The notes below the pieces were generated by a model that worked only from the letters and a program-made list of their open reading frames with translations, did no database searches and was not told where the DNA came from. From an uncultured Chloroflexota bacterium (GTDB lineage: Bacteria; Chloroflexota; Anaerolineae; Caldilineales; Caldilineaceae), in assembly GCA_903858085.1 (NCBI GenBank), contig CAIOHJ010000125.1, positions 1 to 46,850 on the forward strand: a DNA stretch of 46,850 bases. Reading direction: 5' to 3'. Positions within the stretch are counted from its first letter, which is position 1. Each line of letters begins with the position of its first letter. Below are positions 30,074-38,055 of the stretch, piece after piece. The translations under genes were made by a program, and so were the position numbers.

Positions 30074-31105
30074 TCAATAGAGCGCCAGCCTGCGCGCTGC
30101 CCCGTAAATTTTCTCTGCATTGGGCCGGTAGGCATCTTCCAAAGGAGGGCTGAACGGAACCGGCACATCCAACCCACCAAGCCGCTGCACCGGGGCGTCC
30201 AGCCACTCAAAGGCCTCTTCCGCGACCAGCGCAGCGACCTCGGCGCCGACCCCAGCCAGCCGATTGGCGGCATGCACGACCAGCACCTTGCCTGTTTTGC
30301 GGGCCGTCGCCAGGATCGCTGGCCGGTCCAACGGCTTGAGGGTGCGCAGGTCGAGCACTTCGCTGTCGATCCCTTCGTCCGCCAGCCGCCGGGCCGCCGC
30401 AAGCGCCTGATGCAGCATGGCGCCGTAGGTGACCATCGACAGATCCCGACCTGGCCGCACAACAGCGGCCTCTCCCAGGGGGAGGGCTTCGGCGCCCGAG
30501 GGGACAGGGCCTTTCAAAGAGCGATAGAGCGGTTTGCTTTCAAAATAAATCACCGGGTTGTCGTCGCGGATGGCGGCCAGCAACAGCCCTTTGGCGTCGG
30601 CGGGGGTCGCCGGCGCCACCACCTTGAGCCCCGGCGTATGGACAAACCACGCCTCCGGGTTCTGGCTGTGGAACGGGCCAGAGCGAATTCCACCGTCAGA
30701 CGGTGCGCGGATCACCCAAGGTACCGCCCCCTTCCAGCGATAGTGGGCGGTCGCCGCAAACTGGACAATGCTGTCAAACGCCGAAGAAATAAAATCGGCG
30801 AACTGCATCTCAACCACCGGGCGCAGCCCCATCAGCGCCATTCCGGTCGCTGCCCCAACAAACCCAAGCTCGGCGAGCGGGGTATTGATCACACGGCGGG
30901 CGCCAAATTCGGCTTCAAAGCCTTTGGTCACCTTGAACGCACCGCCGAAATCGCCGGCGATGTCCTCCCCCATCAGCAGCACGTTCGGATCCCGGCGCAT
31001 CTCCTCACGCAGCGCCTCGCTGATGGCGGCAATATAGGTCAGCTCACGCGTCGAGTCCCCTGTCTGTTCGCCGTCGGCAAACCCGAAGTTGCTCCCTGTC
31101 CCCAT
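30074..31105 (-). CDS. 2-oxoacid dehydrogenase E1 component, beta subunit
   Basis: A 343-residue transketolase-like subunit that pairs with E1alpha. ELTYIAAISEALREEM opens the domain. EDIAGDFGGAFKVTKGF, the pyrimidine-side Glu region (NTPLAELGFVGAATGMAL) and the C-terminal TYGAMLHQALAAA match pyruvate, branched-chain or acetoin E1beta. It would decarboxylate a 2-oxoacid with thiamine diphosphate. E2 and E3 genes are not in the window, so the substrate cannot be fixed. The ATG at 31105 is preceded by AAGGGTGAGG and lies 4 bp after the E1alpha stop. Confidence 0.9.
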   Translation of the reverse strand: MGTGSNFGFADGEQTGDSTRELTYIAAISEALREEMRRDPNVLLMGEDIAGDFGGAFKVTKGFEAEFGARRVINTPLAELGFVGAATGMALMGLRPVVEMQFADFISSAFDSIVQFAATAHYRWKGAVPWVIRAPSDGGIRSGPFHSQNPEAWFVHTPGLKVVAPATPADAKGLLLAAIRDDNPVIYFESKPLYRSLKGPVPSGAEALPLGEAAVVRPGRDLSMVTYGAMLHQALAAARRLADEGIDSEVLDLRTLKPLDRPAILATARKTGKVLVVHAANRLAGVGAEVAALVAEEAFEWLDAPVQRLGGLDVPVPFSPPLEDAYRPNAEKIYGAARRLALY

Positions 31106-31109
31106 GGCC

Positions 31110-32087
31110 TCACCCTTCTGCGTAGACCCCCGCCTCGACCGTGGCCGGGTCGGGCAGCAGGTCAGCCTCGGCGCGGGCCACAGCCTCGGCAACCTCTGCC
31201 GCAACCCGCTCTGCGATCTCCGAAAGCACTGCCTCGTCGCTGACCCCCGCCTCCAACAGACGCGCCCGATAGGTCATCACTGGATCCCGCTTTTCCCAGC
31301 TCTCCAGCAAGGAACGTGGGACATACTCCGCCCCGTCGTGGATGGCGTGGCCCAACATCCGCATCGTCCTGGCCTCGATCAGCGTCGGCCCACCGCCGCA
31401 GCGAGCCCGCTCGACCGCAGCAGAGGTCACGGCATAGACAGCCTCCACCTCGTTGCCATCGACACTGACCCCAGCCATCCCATAGCTGGCTGCCCGTTCG
31501 GCGATCGCAGGGACCTTCATCTGTTGTTCCAACGGCGTCGAATAGGCATACAGGTTGTTCTCGACGATCACCACCCACGGTGCATTCCAAACGGCGGCCA
31601 TGTTGAGCGTCTCATGAAACAGCCCGGCACTGCTGGCGCCATCGCCGGTAAAGGTGAGCGCCACGCGCGCCTCCGATCGGTAGACAAAGCTCATCGCCGC
31701 CCCCAGCGACACCGCCATCGAATGGGGAAGATGGCTGATAAAGCCGATGATCTGGAGCCCCAGATCCCCCATGCCGTGCAGGTTGGCATCGCGACCCGCC
31801 GAGACCCCACCGCTGCGCCCCAGCAGATTGCCGAAGATGCGCTCCGCCGTCATCCCACGCAGCAGGTAGGCACCCAGGTCGCGGTGCATCGGGGCGATCA
31901 CATCCCCCGGTTCAAGCGCATACGCGGCCCCGACACTGATCGCCTCGTGGCCGCGCTGGCTAAAGGTGCCCCCCAGACCACGCCCCTGCTTCCACATCGC
32001 CACCATCGTCTCGTCAAAGCTGCGCGTGAGCAGCATCCAGTAGTAAAGTGTAAGACGCTGCTCGTTTGTCAACATTGTTTGGGCCAC
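31110..32087 (-). CDS. 2-oxoacid dehydrogenase E1 component, alpha subunit
   Basis: A 325-residue thiamine-diphosphate enzyme subunit. The Mg/TPP motif GDGASSAG (148-155) is followed by VENNLYAYSTP (175-185), and HRDLGAYLLRG and the RTMRMLGHAIHDGAEY region are intact. A 17-bp tandem duplication spans the start. The SD GGGAGG (32118-32113) is ideally placed, 8 nt, for a GTG at 32104, but that frame now stops after 11 codons. The in-frame GTG is at 32087, 25 nt from the SD, and an in-frame ATG follows at 32075. Translation efficiency may therefore be reduced or depend on coupling. It is third in the run rluB-cmk-E1alpha-E1beta. Confidence 0.9.
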   Translation of the reverse strand: MAQTMLTNEQRLTLYYWMLLTRSFDETMVAMWKQGRGLGGTFSQRGHEAISVGAAYALEPGDVIAPMHRDLGAYLLRGMTAERIFGNLLGRSGGVSAGRDANLHGMGDLGLQIIGFISHLPHSMAVSLGAAMSFVYRSEARVALTFTGDGASSAGLFHETLNMAAVWNAPWVVIVENNLYAYSTPLEQQMKVPAIAERAASYGMAGVSVDGNEVEAVYAVTSAAVERARCGGGPTLIEARTMRMLGHAIHDGAEYVPRSLLESWEKRDPVMTYRARLLEAGVSDEAVLSEIAERVAAEVAEAVARAEADLLPDPATVEAGVYAEG

Positions 32088-32107
32088 AGCATTGTTTGGG
32101 CCACAGC
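32074..32107. repeat. 17-bp tandem duplication over the E1alpha start region
   Basis: Two exact copies of ATTGTTTGGGCCACAGC (32074-32090, 32091-32107). 17 is not a multiple of three, so the copy shifts the frame between the Shine-Dalgarno and the coding sequence. Confidence 0.95.
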
Positions 32108-32183
32108 ATCGACCTCCCTTCTTTTGGGCCTCGACAGAGATTTCACCAGAACTTCCCCAAAGATTGCCCTGCTTTGTCGCCGC

Positions 32184-32951
32184 TCAGGCCGCCAAAACGG
32201 TGCGCAGCGCAGCCAACGCCGCAGCCAAGGTCTCGGCAGCTGTGCGTTCGCTGCTGTCAATACGCACTGCATCTGCGGCAGGACGCAGCGGCGAGTGTGT
32301 GCGTTCGCTGTCGATGCGGTCGCGACGCTCGATGTCGGCCAGCACCTGTGCGTAGGCCACCTCCTTGCCCTGTTCGCACAGCTCCTGGTGGCGACGTTGC
32401 GCCCGCACCGCCGCAGTCGCTTCGATATAGAGCTTGAGCGGGGCCTCCGGCATCACCACAGTCCCAATGTCACGGCCGACCAGCACAATGCCCGGCCGCT
32501 CAGCCTGCCCACTCCCATAGCGGCGGGCGATCTGGCGCTGCCGGTCCGTCATCGCTGACCGCACCTCCGCATAGGCCGACACCGTCGAAACGGCTCGATC
32601 GACTTCAGGAGCCCGAATCTGCCAGGTCACATCCTGCCCATCCACCAACACGGTGGCATGACGCCCATCCTGTGGGGCTGGCTGGGGCGGCTGGATCTCG
32701 ATCCAGATCTCCCCAGCCAGCTGGCCGATCTCGGGCTCGTTCCCCAACAGGATTCCCCCGTCCAGCACAGCCCAGGTCACCGCCCGGTACAGACTTCCTG
32801 TATCAAAAAATAAAAAATCCAAAGCCCGGGCCAGCCCATAGCCGACCGTGCTCTTGCCCGACGCCGCAGGCCCGTCGATCGCAACGATGGCTGGATACAA
32901 TGCCGTTCGCTCTCTTTCTTGATCCGCAGACAGCGGTCTGGTGTCGGCCAT
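32184..32951 (-). CDS. cmk: Cytidylate kinase
   Basis: A 255-residue enzyme phosphorylating CMP/dCMP with ATP. The P-loop IDGPAASGKST lies at residues 26-35. FLFFDTGSLYRAVTW is the classical Cmk nucleotide-binding segment, and VLVGRDIGTVVMPEAPLKLYIEA and RRHQEL complete the family pattern. It is slightly longer than usual at the N-terminus (about 18 residues before the fold). It lies 12 bp after rluB, a neighbour pair that is common in bacteria. Confidence 0.95.
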   Translation of the reverse strand: MADTRPLSADQERERTALYPAIVAIDGPAASGKSTVGYGLARALDFLFFDTGSLYRAVTWAVLDGGILLGNEPEIGQLAGEIWIEIQPPQPAPQDGRHATVLVDGQDVTWQIRAPEVDRAVSTVSAYAEVRSAMTDRQRQIARRYGSGQAERPGIVLVGRDIGTVVMPEAPLKLYIEATAAVRAQRRHQELCEQGKEVAYAQVLADIERRDRIDSERTHSPLRPAADAVRIDSSERTAAETLAAALAALRTVLAA

Positions 32952-32963
32952 GGTCAGACGGCT

Positions 32964-33896
32964 TTACGCTGCGCGCGGGCGCCGGGGCAGCCCGCGAGTG
33001 GGACCAGCACTCCCCCGGCCAGCACTCCCCCGGCCAGCGCTCCCCCGGCCGGCACTCCCCCGGCCAGCGCTCCCCCGGCCGGCGCTCTGTGGGCGCGCGC
33101 CTGGTCGCTGGGGGAGCGGGCTGGCGGCTGGGGCCCGCTCTACAGCCAGCCCGGCAGCCAGGCGCAACGCGCGCACCTCAGTCGGCGTCAAGGGCACACA
33201 CTCGCCGAGCGCCAGCTTGCCCAGCGTCAGCGGCCCCAAGGCCCACCTCACCAGCCGCAGCGTCGGGTAGCCGACGGCGGCGGTCATGGAGCGGATCTGA
33301 CGTTTTTTTCCCTCGCGCAGCACAACGCGCAGCCAGACCCCTTCTGTCGGCCCGCGGCTGAGGGCCAGTTCGGCGGGCAATTCCTGGACCACCTCGACCT
33401 CTGCCGGGGCCGTGCGCCCTTCGGGCAGTTCGACACCCTGGCGCAGCGTGAGCAGCGCCGTCGTCGTCGGCACGCGCTCGACCAGCACATAGTAGGTCTT
33501 CGGGTGCTCGTAGCGCGGGTGGGTCAGGCGGTGGGCCAGTTCCCCGTCGTCGGTGAGCAGGATCAGCCCCTCGCTGTGCAGGTCGAGGCGCCCGACCGGA
33601 AACAGTCGGCCAGTCCCGGCCGGGGCCAGATCCAGCACGGTCCGCCGTTCCCCCCCTTCGCTGTCGCTGAGGAGACCGCGCGGCTTGTGGAGCTTGTAGT
33701 AGTGGTGGGTCGCGACCACTTTGAGCGGTTTGCCGTCCACCACAATCTGGTCGCGCGCCGGGTCAGCTTTCGAGCCCAGCGTCTGGACCACCTGGCCGTT
33801 GACATAGACCCGCCCGGCGGCAATCAGCTCTTCGCATTTGCGACGGCTGCCGATGCCAGCAGCCGCCATCACTTTTTGCAGTCGTTCTTTGCTCAT
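32964..33896 (-). CDS. rluB: 23S rRNA pseudouridine synthase, RluB-like, with repetitive tail
   Basis: A 310-residue enzyme. An N-terminal S4 RNA-binding domain (ERLQKVMAAAGIGSRRKCEELI) is followed by a RsuA/RluB-type catalytic domain. The catalytic Asp lies in GRLDLHSEGLILLTDDG, with HKPRGLL upstream and REGKKRQIRSM downstream. It should make a pseudouridine in the large-subunit rRNA. The C-terminal 60 residues are a basic, disordered tail with five or more copies of SAGRG, encoded by a 15-bp tandem repeat. Arg/Gly-rich tails can bind RNA; length variation between strains is likely. It is first in its operon. Confidence 0.93.
   Translation of the reverse strand: MSKERLQKVMAAAGIGSRRKCEELIAAGRVYVNGQVVQTLGSKADPARDQIVVDGKPLKVVATHHYYKLHKPRGLLSDSEGGERRTVLDLAPAGTGRLFPVGRLDLHSEGLILLTDDGELAHRLTHPRYEHPKTYYVLVERVPTTTALLTLRQGVELPEGRTAPAEVEVVQELPAELALSRGPTEGVWLRVVLREGKKRQIRSMTAAVGYPTLRLVRWALGPLTLGKLALGECVPLTPTEVRALRLAAGLAVERAPAASPLPQRPGARPQSAGRGSAGRGSAGRGSAGRGSAGRGSAGPTRGLPRRPRAA
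33006..33086. repeat. 15-bp tandem repeat encoding SAGRG units of the RluB tail
   Basis: Five units of (A/G)GC(A/G)CTCCCCCGGCC at 33006-33080 and a partial sixth, in frame with rluB on the minus strand. Confidence 0.92.
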
Positions 33897-33943
33897 GGAA
33901 CCTCGTCTAGGGGCAGCATCCGGGTTGGCAAGGTGCAGCCCAA

Positions 33944-33977
33944 CAAAAACGGCGAAGCGGGTGCTCTGCTTCGCCGT
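33944..33977 (-). terminator. Rho-independent terminator of secDF
   Basis: ACGGCGAAGC / GCTTCGCCGT form a perfect 10-bp stem with a 9-nt loop. On the minus strand the stem is followed directly by TTTTTG. It lies 55 bp after the secF stop. Confidence 0.92.
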
Positions 33978-34031
33978 CTGGAGCCCAAGGCGGCGGCCAG
34001 CGCCAGCCAGAAACTACGCCACTCCGTTCGC

Positions 34032-34973
34032 TTACGCAGCCGCCTTGAGGCTGCTCACTTGCTGGCCGTTGCGGTCGAAAAGCGACCGCTCATCCCAGGC
34101 CACCAGAATTGGGGTGGCTGTAAAAATGGAGCTGTACATCCCGGAGATGAAACCGACCAACATCGTCGCCACAAACTGCTGCAGCGTCGCTCCGCCCAGC
34201 ACCAAGATTGCCACGACGATCAAAAAGACGGTGATCTGCGTGCCGATCGAACGGGTCGCCGTTTCGATGATGCTGCGGTTGGCCACAACAGCCAGAGACT
34301 CGTTGCGGTAGCGGTGGATATTTTCACGCAGCCGGTCAAAAATGACCACTGTATCGTTGACGCTGTAGCCGATCACCGTCAAAATTGCAGTCAATGTCAA
34401 CGCATCCAGCTCCCAGCCAGCCACCAGGTTCATGAGGCTCAGAAACGAAAGCGAAACCAGCACGTCATGTGCCAGGGCGACCACAGCAGCCACCCCATAC
34501 CGGAATGGATGGGGCACACTGCGGAAGGCCCAGGCAATGTACAACAAAATGAGCAAGGAGGCAGCAATCAAGGCAACCCATGCGGCCTGGCTGACCTCCC
34601 GCCCCACGGCAGGGCCCAGGCTCCGGTAGGTCAGTTCTTGCGATTCTCCGAACTTTTCTTCCAAGAGCAGGCGCAGCCGCTCTTTTTCGGCAGCATCTAC
34701 CGGTTTGAACTTGATCTGGGCGGTCGAGTCGTTGTTGACGGTAAAGACCGTTGTGTCGCCGTACCCGGCGTCTACAAAGACCTGGCGCACCGCTGCCGGC
34801 TGCACCGCCTGGGAGAAGCCAATCTCCCAGACAGAGCCTCCCGTATAGTCGATGCTCAACGGCAGAATCTCTCCGCGCGTCGCCCCCGACCAGGCCATAA
34901 AGAGCAGCGAGGGGAGGATCAAAATCAGCGAAATCAAAAACCAGATTTTACGTTTTTCAACGATGAAGTACAT
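34032..34973 (-). CDS. secF: Protein translocase subunit SecF
   Basis: A 313-residue membrane protein that with SecD uses the proton-motive force to assist Sec-dependent export. It has SIDYTGGSVWEIGF after the first helix, a periplasmic P-domain, then five helices with the hallmark LTAILTVIGYSVNDTVVIFDRLREN. The length is normal. It lies 18 bp after secD and ends before a strong terminator. Confidence 0.97.
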   Translation of the reverse strand: MYFIVEKRKIWFLISLILILPSLLFMAWSGATRGEILPLSIDYTGGSVWEIGFSQAVQPAAVRQVFVDAGYGDTTVFTVNNDSTAQIKFKPVDAAEKERLRLLLEEKFGESQELTYRSLGPAVGREVSQAAWVALIAASLLILLYIAWAFRSVPHPFRYGVAAVVALAHDVLVSLSFLSLMNLVAGWELDALTLTAILTVIGYSVNDTVVIFDRLRENIHRYRNESLAVVANRSIIETATRSIGTQITVFLIVVAILVLGGATLQQFVATMLVGFISGMYSSIFTATPILVAWDERSLFDRNGQQVSSLKAAA

Positions 34974-34991
34974 CGCATTCTCTCCAATCTC

Positions 34992-36374
34992 TCAGTAGCC
35001 AACGATCGCCCGGGCTGCCTCGGAACGCTGTGAACGGCTGCCCAACAGAATCCGCATGAAGGTCAGCGTCGCCAGATACGCCGTCAACATCGACAGAAGG
35101 ACACCCAGCCCCAGCGTCAGCGCGTAGCCTTTGACAATACTCGCTCCAAACTGGTTGCCGAAGACATACAACACGGCACAGCTGATCAGGGTGGTCAGGT
35201 TGCTGTCAAAGATCGCTGGCCAGGCACGGCTGAAACCGGCTTCGACTGCCAGACGGGGGGAGCGTCCGCTGCGCAATTCTTCACGCAGACGCTCAAAAAT
35301 CAAAATATTGGCGTCGACCGCCATGCCGACCGAGAGGAGAAACCCGGCAATTCCAGCCAGGGTCAGCGTCACCGGCACCAGTTTGTAGATCGCCAGGTTG
35401 AGAAGGACGTAGAAGATCAGCGCAACGTCGGCCAGCAGGCCTGGCAGCCGATACATCAGGATCATAAAGAGCAGAACCGCCCCCATGCCGATCAGGCCGG
35501 CGATCAAGCTGCTGCGCACCGAATCCTGCCCCAGCGTCGCACTGATCGAACGCACATCCATCACCTTCAGCGGCACCGGCAGCGCCCCGTAGCGCATCTG
35601 AATTGCCAGTGAATTGGCTTCCTGCTCGCCAAACTGGCCGGTGATCACCCCCTGGTCGCGGATGGCTGCCTGGATTGTCGGCGCCGAGAGCACCACGCCG
35701 TCCAGGACAATCGCCATCTGCTGGCCGATGTTGGCGCTGGTGTAGTTGAAGAACTGCTCGCTGCCACTGCCCGTCAGCTCGAAGCCGATCTCCCACATGT
35801 TGAACTGATCCTGACGGGCGATCGCAGTCCGCAGCACGTCGCCGGTCATGACCGTCTCGAAGAGTGTCTCGCCATATGGGGTGGCCAGCGGGTCCGATCC
35901 TGCGGAGGTGAGGTAGTCCTGCACCGCGCTCGGTTTATTGGTGGTGTTGATGATCATGCCCTGCTGCAGCGCCTGCCCCTGGGGGTCGACAAACTCCAGC
36001 TGGCCGGTCGAACGGATCGTCTCGATCGCCTGGTCTGGGTTGTTGACGCCGGGCAGTTCGGCAGTGATCCGGTTTTCCCCCTGGTTTTGAACGACCGCTT
36101 CAGAAACCCCCAGGCTGTTGACACGCCGTTCGACGATCAGCTTGGCGGTCTCCATGGCCCCCGTCTGAAGGTCTCGTCCTTCGGGGAGATCGGCCTCCAG
36201 CATCACCTGGGTGCCCCCCTGCAGATCCAGCCCCAGCTTGAGCTCCAAGGGCGTCGGCTGGCCTGCATTCTCCGAGCGCACCAGCCACTGGGGATGGGGC
36301 ACCGGCAACACAATGTACAGGGCCAGGGCTGCCAACACAACGATCAAGGCTAAAGATATCTTGGCGTTACGCAT
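34992..36374 (-). CDS. secD: Protein translocase subunit SecD
   Basis: A 460-residue membrane protein. The LGLDLQGGTQVMLEAD motif follows the first helix. The periplasmic P1 head domain includes VSEAVVQNQGENRITAELPGV, and the membrane domain has GFLLSVGMAVDANILIFERLREE. It is the first gene of secDF, with a minus-strand promoter overlapping the divergent gdhA promoter. Confidence 0.97.
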   Translation of the reverse strand: MRNAKISLALIVVLAALALYIVLPVPHPQWLVRSENAGQPTPLELKLGLDLQGGTQVMLEADLPEGRDLQTGAMETAKLIVERRVNSLGVSEAVVQNQGENRITAELPGVNNPDQAIETIRSTGQLEFVDPQGQALQQGMIINTTNKPSAVQDYLTSAGSDPLATPYGETLFETVMTGDVLRTAIARQDQFNMWEIGFELTGSGSEQFFNYTSANIGQQMAIVLDGVVLSAPTIQAAIRDQGVITGQFGEQEANSLAIQMRYGALPVPLKVMDVRSISATLGQDSVRSSLIAGLIGMGAVLLFMILMYRLPGLLADVALIFYVLLNLAIYKLVPVTLTLAGIAGFLLSVGMAVDANILIFERLREELRSGRSPRLAVEAGFSRAWPAIFDSNLTTLISCAVLYVFGNQFGASIVKGYALTLGLGVLLSMLTAYLATLTFMRILLGSRSQRSEAARAIVGY

Positions 36375-36497
36375 TCACTGACTCCACCCGGATGACAACG
36401 GCAGCGGTGGTGCGCCTTTCCCGAACCCTTGCGGCCCAGAAAGCAGCGCCCCTGCCACACACCCTCCGTTGCTTGCTGTTGCTTGACAACGTTTGAT

Positions 36498-36526
36498 TTG
36501 ACAAAACAAAACCAGATTATTATACG
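36498..36526 (+). promoter_or_regulatory. Promoter of the glutamate dehydrogenase gene
   Basis: TTGACA (36498-36503), 17 bp, TATACG (36521-36526). A second TTGACA lies at 36483-36488. The -10 region is shared, on the other strand, with the secD promoter. Confidence 0.6.
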
Positions 36527-36548
36527 CATGTGTGCGAACCAGCAGCAA
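36519..36548 (-). promoter_or_regulatory. Promoter of secDF
   Basis: On the minus strand TTGCTG (36548-36543), 18 bp, TATAAT (36524-36519). It overlaps the gdhA -10 almost base for base, so the two promoters cannot be occupied together. Confidence 0.55.
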
Positions 36549-36684
36549 ATTGCCAGAGAGATGGCTTCACAAACCGCCGCGGATCTGATAGAATCAGGAG
36601 TAAGCAGTGTACAGCAAGCCTCCCTTCTGGCCAACGCTGGAGTGCAAAATGGCCCCGATTGAGGGCAAGAAAGGCATTGTGACC

Positions 36685-38016
36685 ATGTCCACTCCCCATG
36701 CAAGCGTTTCTGTGCTGCCGACCCCGGCCGACGGCGAAGCCACCCCGTGTGATCCCAAACCAGAAATTGAGCAGGCCAGCGCGTACCAGGTGGCGCTGGG
36801 CCAGTTGGATCGGGTCGCCGCCTTCATGCATCTGGATGAAGGAATTCACCGCTCTCTGCGCAGCTGCCAGCGCGAGTTGATCGTCCACTTTCCGGTACAG
36901 ATGGACGACGGGCACATTCGCATCTTTACCGGTTTTCGGGTCCACCACAACATGACCAAAGGGCCGACCAAGGGGGGGCTGCGCTATCATCCCAGCGTCA
37001 CGCTGGACGAATGTCGTGCCCTGGCGATGTGGATGACCTGGAAATGTGCCTTGATGAACCTGCCCTACGGCGGTGCCAAAGGGGGGGTCATCGTCGACCC
37101 TGCCACGCTGAGCCCGCGCGAGCTGGAAAAAATGACCCGCCGCTACGCCACCGAGATCAGCCCCTTCATCGGGCCGGAGCGGGACATTCCAGCGCCCGAT
37201 GTCGGGACCAACGCCCAGGTGATGGCCTGGATCATGGACACCTATTCCATGCACCGTGGCTACTCAATCCCGGCGATCGTCACCGGAAAACCGGTCCAGA
37301 TCGGCGGCACCTATGGACGCGAACAGGCGACCGGGCTGGGCGTCACCTACGTCACCCGTGCGCTGCTCAAACAACGCTGCGGGCGCAGCCTGGACGATGT
37401 GACCGTCGCCATCCAGGGCTTTGGCAATGTCGGCAGCTGGACTGCCCGGACGATGTACGAACGCGGGGCGCGCGTGGTCGCCGTCAGCGACAAATCGGGG
37501 GGCGTTTACAACGCGCGAGGGCTCGACCCCCGCTATCTGCAGCAGCATCTCAAGGAACATGGCAGCCTCTGCGACTACCCAGGTGCCGACGCGATCTCCA
37601 ACCAGGAGCTGCTTGCCTTGGCGGTCGACGTCCTGGTCCCAGCCGCCTTGGAGGGTCAGCTCACGCGCCAGAATGCCGCCCAGGTGCGCGCCGCTGTGGT
37701 GGCGGAAGCGGCCAACGGCCCCACCACCCCCGAGGCAGACGAGATCCTGGCCGACAAAGGCGTCCTGGTCATCCCAGACATCATCTGCAACGCCGGCGGC
37801 GTCGTGGTCAGCTACTTCGAATGGGTCCAAAGCCTGCAGGCCTTTTTCTGGGACGAGAGCGAAGTCCGCCGCCAGATGGAACGGACCTTGCTCGACAATC
37901 TGGAGGTTGCGGTCGGAACGACCACGCGCCACCTTTGTGACCTGCGCACTGCCGCCTATATGATTGCGATCCGGCGCATCGAAGAAGCCCTTCTGCTGCG
38001 CGGCTTCTACCCGTAA
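36685..38016 (+). CDS. gdhA: Glu/Leu/Phe/Val-family dehydrogenase, probably glutamate dehydrogenase
   Basis: A 443-residue NAD(P)-dependent enzyme interconverting glutamate and 2-oxoglutarate plus ammonium. It has the substrate-binding lysines in GPTKGGLRYHP (Lys96) and WKCALMNLPYGGAKGG (Lys120, Lys132). The catalytic Asp171 is in IPAPDVGTN, and the Rossmann motif GFGNVG is at 244-249. Before the fold there is an N-terminal extension of about 35 residues rich in Pro/Ser/Thr. The ATG at 36685 has GAAAGG 10 nt upstream; an ATG at 36649 with GGAG 6 nt upstream is a serious alternative. Specificity for Glu rather than branched-chain amino acids is inferred. It is a single gene, divergent from secDF. 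Confidence 0.92.
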   Translation: MSTPHASVSVLPTPADGEATPCDPKPEIEQASAYQVALGQLDRVAAFMHLDEGIHRSLRSCQRELIVHFPVQMDDGHIRIFTGFRVHHNMTKGPTKGGLRYHPSVTLDECRALAMWMTWKCALMNLPYGGAKGGVIVDPATLSPRELEKMTRRYATEISPFIGPERDIPAPDVGTNAQVMAWIMDTYSMHRGYSIPAIVTGKPVQIGGTYGREQATGLGVTYVTRALLKQRCGRSLDDVTVAIQGFGNVGSWTARTMYERGARVVAVSDKSGGVYNARGLDPRYLQQHLKEHGSLCDYPGADAISNQELLALAVDVLVPAALEGQLTRQNAAQVRAAVVAEAANGPTTPEADEILADKGVLVIPDIICNAGGVVVSYFEWVQSLQAFFWDESEVRRQMERTLLDNLEVAVGTTTRHLCDLRTAAYMIAIRRIEEALLLRGFYP

Positions 38017-38041
38017 CTTCGCCTTTGGGAGCAGCAGCTGT

Positions 38042-38047
38042 TATAAT
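38042..38047 (+). promoter_or_regulatory. TATAAT -10 box 8 nt before a start codon
   Basis: A consensus TATAAT ends 8 nt before the ATG at 38056, so transcription would start at or within a few nucleotides of the codon and the mRNA would be leaderless. No good -35 hexamer was seen. Confidence 0.5.
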
Positions 38048-38055
38048 TGTTTTTG

